From: Pseudomonadota bacterium
Lineage (GTDB): Bacteria > Pseudomonadota > Gammaproteobacteria > Steroidobacterales > Steroidobacteraceae
Reading direction: 5' to 3'
Length of the DNA stretch: 64,000 nt
NCBI GenBank assembly: GCA_021847105.1
Contig: JAJZUT010000016.1
Span: 28,377-92,376, forward strand
The number at the start of each line of letters is the position of its first letter. The first letter of the stretch is position 1. The position numbers and the translations under genes were made by a program. A model generated the notes under the pieces. That model saw only the letters and a list, made by a program, of their open reading frames with translations, did not search any database and had not been told where the DNA came from. Positions 38,312 to 46,800 of this stretch are shown piece after piece.

Positions 38312-38978
38312 GTCCGGCGGTCAGGCTCAGCTGGCCGACATTGATCCCGAGCAGCCGCCATGCGCCACTCCAGCGTTCCGCGAACGGCAGCTCAAATACC
38401 ACGCGGGCGTCGACCGGGACCGACATCCAGGCGTTCTCGCGGATCTCGCGCTCGAGCTGTCCGGAATCCCATCCGGCATACCCCAGAGCAATGAAGGCGT
38501 CCTGGGGGCCCTCGCCGCGCGCCATTGCGGCGAGCACATCGCGTGATGTCGTGACCTGTATGGTCTCGGACACTTTGTGGGTGTGATCCCACTGACCGCC
38601 CGGACGGTGCAGCACGAAACCGCGGTCGGTGTTAACCGGGCCGCCGCGCAGGACTGGCTGTGCGGCAATGTCCTCGCTGGCTGCTGTGATGCGCATCTGC
38701 TCGAATACATCCGACAGTCGCATCGGCAGCGGCTTATTGAGCACGATGCCGAGCGCGCCACGATCGGTGTGTTCGCAGATGAGCGCAACGGTTTGCGCAA
38801 AATTCGGATCGGTGAGCGAGGGCATCGCAATCAGCAGATGATTGGTCAGACTGGAGAAATTCTCCGTCCCTGATTCTGCGCCTGCGGCCGTCCGCTCGCC
38901 GGCCGACGAGGCAGCACCCGGCTCCGCCTCGGCCTGAGGCTGCACATCGCTCGGTGGTTTGCCCCGCTCTTCGCCCAT
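38304..38978 (-). CDS. yqgE: YqgE/AlgH family protein
   Basis: A 224-residue conserved protein of unknown biochemical role. The family core starts at NHLLIAMPSLTDPNFAQTV and continues with GALGIVLNKPL, PVLRGGPVNTDRGFVLH, AFIALGYAGWDSGQLEREI and NAWMSVP. About 45 polar, Ala/Glu-rich residues precede the core; most family members lack them. ATG 38978 is the most likely start, although a start nearer the core is possible. CATACT lies 6 nt upstream of this ATG, with TTGAGC 18 nt further, and no ribosome binding site is present. Confidence 0.9.
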   Translation of the reverse strand: MGEERGKPPSDVQPQAEAEPGAASSAGERTAAGAESGTENFSSLTNHLLIAMPSLTDPNFAQTVALICEHTDRGALGIVLNKPLPMRLSDVFEQMRITAASEDIAAQPVLRGGPVNTDRGFVLHRPGGQWDHTHKVSETIQVTTSRDVLAAMARGEGPQDAFIALGYAGWDSGQLEREIRENAWMSVPVDARVVFELPFAERWSGAWRLLGINVGQLSLTAGHA

Positions 38979-39009
38979 GCCGCCAGTATGGGGATGGTGC
39001 GTGTCCGGC

Positions 39010-39879
39010 TCAAGGCATGCGCACCGATCCGCGCACCCGTCCGCCCTTGAACTGCCACTCGTAGGTGAAGCGCAGGATCTGGTAGCGCCGCGCCAGATTG
39101 GGCGGAAACGGGTCGAAGGGGCTGGCGATGCGCAGGATGGCGAGCGCCGCCTCATCGAGCGCCGGGTCGCCACTGGTGCGCGCGATGACCGCACGCACCA
39201 GACGGCCATTGGCATTGATGGCTACTTCGATGACCGGATTGGCGTGCGGTCCCGCTTCGCGCGCGGCGAGCGGAAAGTTCAGTGTGCCGATCCGCTCCAC
39301 CTTGCGCCGCCATGCAACCAGATAGGGTGCCACGAGGGCCGAGCGGGTATCCGGGCTCACCCACAGCTCACGCTTCGGTCCGCGCAGCAGTGTCGGGACG
39401 CTGGCGCTCGAACCCAGAGCGCCGTCGGCTCCCGGCGCGAGCGATCCGGCGAGCGATCCGGGTGCGCTGCTGATGCGGTACGTGACGCGAGTGCTCCAGC
39501 CCGTGGTCGTGAGCACGCGTTCGGCGCCGCCTTGAGCCGGCCGACCTGGCGGAGCGGCCGTAGGGCCGCCGCGGCCGGCTGCGGGCACGCCGCTGCGCGG
39601 CGCCGGCGTGTGCGGTGATACGGCGCGCTGCGTGTTGCCCGAACCAAGCTGGGTGCGCTGCGCGAGGTAGGTGGCGTTGGGGTTGCGCTGGGCGCTCGGC
39701 AACTGATCGGAGACCAGTAGCACGCGCAATCCGGGGGCTCCCCGCCCGCCGGCCAGCGGGCTGCTGAAGGTCACGCCGAGAATGAGCAGGCCGTGCAGGA
39801 GCGTAGCGAGAAACAGCATCGCCAGCAGTCGGTCGCGCGGCGCGCGGCCGGGCTGAATCGATACGGACGGTGCAGCCAT
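39010..39879 (-). CDS. tonB: TonB-family energy transducer
   Basis: A 289-residue protein with one N-terminal membrane anchor (LLAMLFLATLLHGLLILGVTF), a long Pro/Gly/Ala-rich periplasmic linker and a C-terminal TonB-like domain (VIEVAINANGRLVRAVIART, DPALDEAALAILRIASPFDPFPP). It corresponds in place to tonB3 of P. aeruginosa, which affects twitching and pilus assembly. TonB proteins pass proton-motive energy to outer-membrane receptors. It starts 10 nt after the gshB stop. Confidence 0.88.
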   Translation of the reverse strand: MAAPSVSIQPGRAPRDRLLAMLFLATLLHGLLILGVTFSSPLAGGRGAPGLRVLLVSDQLPSAQRNPNATYLAQRTQLGSGNTQRAVSPHTPAPRSGVPAAGRGGPTAAPPGRPAQGGAERVLTTTGWSTRVTYRISSAPGSLAGSLAPGADGALGSSASVPTLLRGPKRELWVSPDTRSALVAPYLVAWRRKVERIGTLNFPLAAREAGPHANPVIEVAINANGRLVRAVIARTSGDPALDEAALAILRIASPFDPFPPNLARRYQILRFTYEWQFKGGRVRGSVRMP

Positions 39880-39889
39880 CGCCGCGACT

Positions 39890-40852
39890 TCACCGTCCCG
39901 CAGGCGCGAGTCGCCGCTCGATCGCGTCCATCAGTCGTCCGCCGACGTCGATCGGGTGCTGTTTTTCGATCTCGCGAATGCCGGTGGGGCTGGTCACGTT
40001 GATCTCCGTGACGTACCCGCCGATGACGTCGAGGCCCACGAACAGCATGCCCGCCGCCGCGAGCGTCGGGCCGATCTGCGCGGCGAGCCAGCGCTCCCGA
40101 TCGGTGAGCGGGCGCACCTCGGCGCGCGCACCGGCGGCGAGATTGCCGCGGTTATCGTGCGCCTGAGGAATGCGGGCAAGGCCGAAGGGCAGCGGCTCCC
40201 CATCGACCAGCAGCACGCGGGTGTCACCCCCCGTGACGATCTCCGGCAGGTAGCGCTGCGCGATTGCAAAGCGCTGGCCATACTCGGTAAGCGTCTCGAA
40301 CACGACTCCCATGTTCTTGTCGTGCTGCTCGAGCACGAAGATCGAACGTCCGCCCATGCCGTGCAGGGGCTTGCAGACGATCTTGCCGTGCTCGGCGAGA
40401 AAAGCCGCCATATCGCCCATGCTGCGGGTGATCAAGGTTGGGGCGCAGCATTGCGGGAACCAAGCAGTGTAGACCTTCTCGTTCATGTCCCGCAGGCCCT
40501 GCGGCCGATTCACCACGCGCGCACCCTGGGACTCGGCCCGCTCCAGGATGTAGGTGGTATAGATGTATTCGGTATCGAACGGCGGGTCCTTGCGCATCAG
40601 AATGCCATCCAGCTGTCCGAGGCGAATGCGCTCGGGCTCCCCGAGAGTGAACCAGGCAGCCGGATCGGCCTTGACGGTGAGCGGCTGGCCGCGGCCCCAG
40701 GCGATCCCGTCGCGGAGCCACAGATCGCGTTGCTCAAAATAAACGAGCGACCAGCCGCGGGCCTGGGCCGCGAGCAGCATGGCGAGGGTCGAGTCCTTGC
40801 CGTAATGAATGGCGCTGATCGGGTCCATGACCACGCCGAGACGAATAGCCAT
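39890..40852 (-). CDS. gshB: Glutathione synthetase
   Basis: ATP-grasp ligase joining gamma-glutamylcysteine and glycine to glutathione. The 320-residue product has the prokaryotic GshB opening MAIRLGVVMDPISAIHYGKDS, then RKDPPFDTEYIYTTYILE, GKIVCKPLHGMGGRSIF, and the metal-site region FVGLDVIGGYVTEINVTSPTGIREIE. Start is ATG 40852; the upstream frame is shadow. CATCAT, a weak -10-like hexamer, lies 6 nt before the ATG and no ribosome binding site is seen. It is divergent from pilG and heads the minus-strand run to pyrK. Confidence 0.96.
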   Translation of the reverse strand: MAIRLGVVMDPISAIHYGKDSTLAMLLAAQARGWSLVYFEQRDLWLRDGIAWGRGQPLTVKADPAAWFTLGEPERIRLGQLDGILMRKDPPFDTEYIYTTYILERAESQGARVVNRPQGLRDMNEKVYTAWFPQCCAPTLITRSMGDMAAFLAEHGKIVCKPLHGMGGRSIFVLEQHDKNMGVVFETLTEYGQRFAIAQRYLPEIVTGGDTRVLLVDGEPLPFGLARIPQAHDNRGNLAAGARAEVRPLTDRERWLAAQIGPTLAAAGMLFVGLDVIGGYVTEINVTSPTGIREIEKQHPIDVGGRLMDAIERRLAPAGR

Positions 40853-41100
40853 GGCGCGATGATGCCAGGACCGGCGGCCGCTGTCCGGTCCAGGCGCGGC
40901 AGCGCTCGGCATGCGCAAACCGCGACGCAGCAGGCATGGCGGGGGTCGATCCGATATGTTAAAAGAAAATCTGCGCGAGTTCTCGGAGCCCGCAGCGCTG
41001 ATGGCATCGCTTCGGGCATTGCGTGTACGCTCGGCACTCGAGGCGGGAACCGTCATCGTGACGGCCGCCCGAGCCTCGCCTCGACAGTATAAGGAGTTGC

Positions 41101-41499
41101 GTGGCCGTGAACGCCAGCAACACGAAACTCCAGGGCCTGAAGGTCCTGGTGATCGATGACAGCAAGACGATCCGCCGTACGGCCGAAACGCTTCTCGCCA
41201 AAGAGGGGTGTGAGGTCTATACGGCTATCGATGGTTTCGATGCGCTCTCAAAGATCGCAGACCACCAGCCGGATATCGTCTTCGTCGACATCATGATGCC
41301 TCGACTCGACGGCTATCAGACCTGCTCGCTGATCAAGCACAACAAGGTATTCCGTTCCATCCCCGTGATCATGCTGTCGTCCAAGGACGGTCTGTTCGAT
41401 CGTGCCCGGGGCCGCATCGTCGGCTCGGAGCACTATCTGACCAAGCCGTTCACTAAGGATGAGCTGCTGAGCGCAATCGAGACGCATATCGGGAGATGA
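41101..41499 (+). CDS. pilG: Twitching response regulator PilG
   Basis: Single-domain CheY-like receiver of the Pil-Chp pathway, 132 residues. The acidic pocket is VIDDS, the phosphorylated Asp is Asp63 in VFVDIMMP, and the conserved Lys is in LTKPF. AAGGAG lies 4 nt before GTG 41101; a GTG at 41107 is an alternative. In P. aeruginosa PilG works with the extension side of pilus control. The neighbours pilH, pilI, pilJ and chpA follow. Confidence 0.95.
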   Translation: MAVNASNTKLQGLKVLVIDDSKTIRRTAETLLAKEGCEVYTAIDGFDALSKIADHQPDIVFVDIMMPRLDGYQTCSLIKHNKVFRSIPVIMLSSKDGLFDRARGRIVGSEHYLTKPFTKDELLSAIETHIGR

Positions 41500-41504
41500 C
41501 GGCC

Positions 41505-41870
41505 ATGGCGCTGATTCTGATCGTCGACGATTCGCCGACGGAAGTGCATGTGATGCAGACGGCGCTCGAGAAGCATGGATTTCGCACCGCTGCGGCTGCC
41601 GATGGTGCTGAGGGAGTGCGGCTAGCGCGGGAGATGAGCCCCGACCTGATCTTCATGGACATCGTGATGCCGGGTATGAACGGCTATCAGGCAACCCGCG
41701 CGCTGGTGAACGATCCGCGCACCCGGCAGATTCCCATCATCATGGTCACCTCCAAGGGACAGGAGACCGACCGGATCTGGGGTCTGCGGCAGGGTGCAGT
41801 GGATTACATGGTCAAGCCCGTCTCCCCGGACCAGCTGATTGCCAAAGCGCGCCTGGCACTTGCGAGCTGA
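41505..41870 (+). CDS. pilH: Twitching response regulator PilH
   Basis: Second CheY-like receiver, 121 residues, with Asp52 in IFMDIVMP and Lys in MVKPVSP. The start at 41505 has GGGAG 9 nt upstream. ATG 41496 overlaps the pilG stop but sits directly against that GGGAG. PilH acts against PilG or as a phosphate sink in P. aeruginosa. Confidence 0.94.
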   Translation: MALILIVDDSPTEVHVMQTALEKHGFRTAAAADGAEGVRLAREMSPDLIFMDIVMPGMNGYQATRALVNDPRTRQIPIIMVTSKGQETDRIWGLRQGAVDYMVKPVSPDQLIAKARLALAS

Positions 41871-41934
41871 GTACCTCTGTCATGCTGTACCTGTCACCTC
41901 GTTCCGTACCGCACCGCGCCCGCGCAATCCCGCT

Positions 41935-42498
41935 ATGAGTGACGCGCCGTCGCTTGAGTCTCTGCGTGACCGCCCATTCGAGCTGCTTTGTGAGCTCGAG
42001 CGGCGCGCCCGCGCTGTCTCGGCACAGCCCGGTCAGGATCTGGCTGCCGAGCGAGAATGGGTCGGCGTCGCGCTGCGGATGGCCGGCGATCTATATCTGG
42101 TGGCACGCGAGGAGACCCGCGAAGTGCTTGGGGTGCCGGCCGGGATCACCCGCGTGCCGGGCGCCAAGCCCTGGATCAAGGGACTGGCAAACGTGCGTGG
42201 GCAGCTGCTGCCGGTGATCGACCTGCGCCAATTCCTCGGCAGCGGGGCAACCCCGATCGGGCGCACCACCCGGGTCGTTGCAGTGAATCATCGGGAAATT
42301 CCCGCTGGACTCATCGTTGATGAGGTGCTCGGCTTTCGGCGTTTTGCCGAGGCGGAGTTTTCCGCCGATGCGCCGCCGACCATGGCGCGCTGCGAGCACT
42401 ATCTTGCTGGCGCCTTTCGCCGTGGTGCGGAGCGCTGGCCGGTCCTGAGCCTGCGTACGCTGCTGGAAAGTCCCGCCTTTTCGGAGGCGGCTGCATGA
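41935..42498 (+). CDS. pilI: CheW-like adaptor PilI
   Basis: A 187-residue CheW-domain protein that links the PilJ receptor to the ChpA kinase. The CheW core reads [45 protein letters not shown], and [16 protein letters not shown]. The stop overlaps the pilJ start by 4 nt. It has no evident ribosome binding site, so translation may depend on the upstream genes. Confidence 0.93.
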   Translation: MSDAPSLESLRDRPFELLCELERRARAVSAQPGQDLAAEREWVGVALRMAGDLYLVAREETREVLGVPAGITRVPGAKPWIKGLANVRGQLLPVIDLRQFLGSGATPIGRTTRVVAVNHREIPAGLIVDEVLGFRRFAEAEFSADAPPTMARCEHYLAGAFRRGAERWPVLSLRTLLESPAFSEAAA

Positions 42499-43844
42499 GC
42501 GAACAACCCGCCCTCGCCGCTCAATCGCGCACGCTCGCCGTGCTGCTCGCTGCCAGCGCCGGCTTTACGCTGCTCGGTGCCGTGGGCGCGTATCTCGCCA
42601 TGGGCGGGGCGAGCGCTCCGCTCGACCGGTTCGGCCCGCTGGCGCTCGCCGGGCTGGCGGTGGCGCTGGTGGTCGTGGCCATCGTCCTCGCCGGGCGCAT
42701 CGAGAAGGCGGTGCAGGATCAGCGTTTTGCCGCCGAGACCCAACGCAAGGAGAACGACCGCAATCAGCAGGCCATCCTGCGCCTGCTCGATGAGCTCTCA
42801 AGCCTCGCCGATGGGGACCTGACGGTGCAGGCGACCGTCACCGAGGAGATCACCGGCGCGATCGCCGACTCCATCAATTACGCGGTCGACGCGCTGCGCG
42901 GCCTGGTGACTACCATCAATCACTCCGCCATCCAGCTCGACAGCGCCGCGCGCCAGACCCAGGCGCTCTCGCAGCACCTCGCCAAGGCAAGCAGTGCGCA
43001 GTCGAAGCAGATCGCGTCGGCCACGGAATCCGCCTCGGGCATGGCGAACTCCGTCGCCGAGGTTTCCGGCAACGCCGAGCGCGCCGCTGACGTGGCGCGC
43101 CACTCGGTGGAGATCGCCCACAAGGGCGGCGATGCGGTGCGGCGTACCATCGACGGAATGAACGCAATTCGCGAGACCATTCAAGAAACCTCCAAGCGCA
43201 TCAAGCGCCTAGGGGAGAGCTCGCAGGAGATCGGCAATATTGTCGAGCTGATCAATGACATTGCCGAACAGACCAATATCCTGGCGCTGAATGCCTCGAT
43301 TCAGGCCTCGATGGCCGGGGAGGCCGGCCGTGGCTTCGCCGTAGTGGCCGACGAGGTGCAACGGCTCGCCGAGCGCGCCGCCAACGCCACCAAGCAGATC
43401 GAGGTTCTGGTGCGCACGATTCAGACCGACACGAACGAAGCGGTTGTCTCGATGGAGCGTAGTACCACCGATGTCGTCGGTGGCGCGCTGCTTGCCGAGA
43501 ACGCCGGCGCCGCGCTCGATGAGATCGAGCAGGTCTCGAATCAGATCGCGAGCCTCGTACAGAACATCTCGGCGAGCGCGCGCGCGCAGGCGAGCGGCGC
43601 CCAGAATATTGCGCGCAATATGCAGGTCCTGCGCGAAATCAGCGTACAGACCGCCGAGTCGACTAATGCCACCTCGGCGGCCATCGCCCAGCTGGCGGAA
43701 CTGTCGGCGGGACTGCGCCGCGCGGCCGCCGGCTTCCGCCTGCCGGGCGGCCCGCCGCCAGGCGCCACCGGCGCCTACAAGCGTCCGGAGAACGTCGCGG
43801 CCGCAAGCCGCGCCGCCCCTATCACTGCCGCGGGCGGCAACTGA
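42495..43844 (+). CDS. pilJ: Short methyl-accepting chemotaxis protein PilJ
   Basis: Receptor of the Pil-Chp system, 449 residues. Two membrane helices (about 13-36 and 48-70) are separated by only about a dozen residues, so there is almost no periplasmic domain. A HAMP-like region ([17 protein letters not shown]) and a long coiled-coil signalling domain follow. The tip is well kept: [35 protein letters not shown]. aeruginosa PilJ has about 680 residues with a large periplasmic part. The tail after the coiled coil is Pro/Ala-rich. It sits between pilI and chpA, as expected for PilJ. Confidence 0.93.
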   Translation: MSEQPALAAQSRTLAVLLAASAGFTLLGAVGAYLAMGGASAPLDRFGPLALAGLAVALVVVAIVLAGRIEKAVQDQRFAAETQRKENDRNQQAILRLLDELSSLADGDLTVQATVTEEITGAIADSINYAVDALRGLVTTINHSAIQLDSAARQTQALSQHLAKASSAQSKQIASATESASGMANSVAEVSGNAERAADVARHSVEIAHKGGDAVRRTIDGMNAIRETIQETSKRIKRLGESSQEIGNIVELINDIAEQTNILALNASIQASMAGEAGRGFAVVADEVQRLAERAANATKQIEVLVRTIQTDTNEAVVSMERSTTDVVGGALLAENAGAALDEIEQVSNQIASLVQNISASARAQASGAQNIARNMQVLREISVQTAESTNATSAAIAQLAELSAGLRRAAAGFRLPGGPPPGATGAYKRPENVAAASRAAPITAAGGN

Positions 43845-43866
43845 GCCCTCTGCCCGGAGCCACTGG

Positions 43867-46800
43867 ATGTCGGAAGTTGCCTCGCAGACGCTCGAGCTGG
43901 TTGGGCATGAACTCGCCCACACGCTGGGGGAGGCTCGTGCCGCCATAGAGGGTTACGTCGAGCAGCCGGACAACGCCTCGCTGCTCGAGCGCTGCAAGCA
44001 GGAGCTGCACCAGGCGCAAGGCGTGCTGCGCGTGCTCGAGATCTACGGCGCGGCATTGCTCGCTGAGGAAATGGAGCTGGTGGCCGATTACCTGCTTGCC
44101 ACCGTCAGTGAGCGCAAGGGGCAGGCTGAGAGTCTCGATGCGTTGCTGCGCGCGTTGGTGCAGCTACCCGGCTACCTCGAGCGAGTGCTCGCAGGCGGAC
44201 GCGACATCGCGCTCGTTCTGCTGCCGCTGCTCAATGACCTGCGCGCCGTGCGCGGCAGTGCACTGCTGTCCGAAGGCACGCTGTTGCTGCTGAACCTGAA
44301 GTCCGACAAGCAGGCGCAGCCGCAGTCTCCCTCGCCGGGCGAGCCACAGTTGAATGTCGAGCAATGGTGCCGCCGGCTGCGTGCGCAGTTCCAGGCCGGT
44401 TTGATCGGTTGGATCCGCGGTGAGCGCATCGAGCAGAACCTCGGCGCGCTGGCAACGGTGGCCGAACGGCTGGAGAAGGCGGCCACGCGGCAGCCCGTTT
44501 TTCAGCTCTGGTGGGTGGTGGGCGCGGTGATCGAGGCGCTGCGCGAGGGCGGGCTCGAGGGCGGAGTGTCGATCAAGCGACTGCTTGGACTTGCGGATCG
44601 AGAGATCCGCCGGCTCTACGAGCTCGGCGAGCCGCGCTATTGCCAGAGTCCGCCGGTCGATCTGTTGAACAATCTGCTCTACTACGTCGGTCGTTCTAAC
44701 AGCAACGGCATGCGCGTGGCGGCGGTGCGGGCATCTTTCCGCCTGAATGAGCTGCTGCCGGTGGACGAGAGCATCGAGCAGGAGCGGGAAAGTCTCTCCG
44801 CGCCGAACGTCAAGCTGATGCAGACCGTGGCGGTCGCCATTCGCGAGGATCTCGCCAAGGTCAAAGAAGTCCTCGAGCAGTATGGGCGGCGCGGGGTGAG
44901 CCAGGGCGAGGAACTGCGGCCGCAGGTTGCGCTGCTGCGCAAGATCGGCGATACCCTCGGTGTGCTCGGGCTCGGTGCGCAACGCGCCGCCGTGCAGACC
45001 CAGACCGAGCGGCTCGAACGGATGCTCGAGAGCGCGACGCCGGCAGACGAGACCGCGCTGGTGGAGATCGCCGCAGCTCTGATCGCCGTCGAGGACCGCC
45101 TCGATGACAACCTGGTCGGGATGATCCGGCCATCCGCGGCGCCCGAGAGCGAGGGGCTGGGCGAGGACCGTGAGTTCCAGCAGGTGCAGGCCGCTGTGCT
45201 GCGCGAATGCATCCAGAACCTCACCTGGATTAAGGAAGCGATCACGCAAAGCATCGGCGGCTCACCGGACGCCTCGGCGCTGGACAACTGGCAGGGTCTG
45301 GTGAACGGACTGAAGGCCGCGTTGCTGATGCTAGGTAAGACGCGTGCCGTGGAGATCGTTGAGGGCATCGCAACGCACCTGCGACGGATCATGCGTGCCA
45401 GCGCGCCAGCAGTGCCGCCCGGTTGGCTGGACCGGCTGGCGGATGCGATTGTCAGTCTCGAGTACTACATGGAAACGCTGCAGGCCGGACGCAGCGATCC
45501 TTGGTACATGCTGGATAACGCGCAGTCCTGCCTGCAGTTCCTCGAACACACCCCGCAGAGTGTGCCGCTTGCGGCCATCGAGCCCTCGGCGTTTGCCAAG
45601 ACGGTGCTGATGAGCCCGGCGGGCGAGACGCAGGCCATGGCCACAGTGGCCGACCTGGTGCCGGTCCCCCCTGCGCCAGTGGCCACGGAATCCCCGACCG
45701 CCAAACTGACTGCGCTCGCCGAGAGCGCCAGCCCCGAGCTGGTCAGACTGTTCATCGAAGAGGCGCACGAGGAGCTGGCGCGGATCCGGCGCCACTTCCC
45801 GCTATGGGATCAGAACCCGCTCGATCGCGATGCGCTCGAGATCGTGCGCCGGGCGTTTCACACCCTCAAGGGCAGCGGCCGCATGGTGGGCGCGCGCGAG
45901 CTTGGTGAGCTCGCTTGGTCGGTCGAGAGCCTGCTCAATCGCCTGCTCGACAATACGTTGTCGCGCAGCCCGCCGATTCTCGAGGAACTGCGCCAGGCAA
46001 TTGCGGCGCTGCCGCAACTGATCGAAAACCTGCAATCCGGCCGCCCCGTGGCCACCGATGTGGCCGGCATCACGGCTGCCGCGCACGCCATGGCGGCGGG
46101 CCGCGAGCCCGAGGGGCCGGAGGCCTCCGCTGCACCGCCGCTGCCGAGCGACGTGCAGACTCAGAGCGAGCCGCAAAGCGAACCGGTTGCGCCGGCGGGC
46201 ATGGATGAGGCGTTGCGCGAGATCTATGCGCGCGAAACCGAGACGCATGTGGCGACGATTCGTGCCTACCTCAAGGGCGAAGCCCAGGCACCGGAGCCGC
46301 ACGCGCTGCCCGAAGACGTCTATCGCGCTTGTCATACGTTAGCGGGCAGCTCGAAGGCGGCTCAGGCACGCCATGGCGTGCGCCTCGCCGAGCCGCTCGA
46401 TCATTGGATCCGACGCGTCTTTACGAGCGGCGCCGGACTGCGCAGCTCGGATCTGACCCTGCTCGCGGACTGCATGACCGCGATGGAGTCGGTCGCCGAG
46501 CACCTGGAGGAGCCGACCGGCTACTTCGCCAGCCATCTCGTGCTGATCGAACGGCTCACCGAAGCGGAGAACGCGCTCGATGCGCGCATCGCGGCTGCGG
46601 AGGCGCAACCGGAGGAATCGCTCGCGCCGCCGGCCCTGGAGGCCTCGGCGGCCCCGACGAGCGTCCCGGCGGTGCAACCGCCGGTACCGGCCGAGCCCGC
46701 CGTCGATTACGATCCGGAAGTCGCGGCGGTTTTCACCGAAGAGGCGCTGGAGCTGATCGAGGGATCGGAGCGCGCGCTCGGCGACTGGCGCGCCGCTGCG

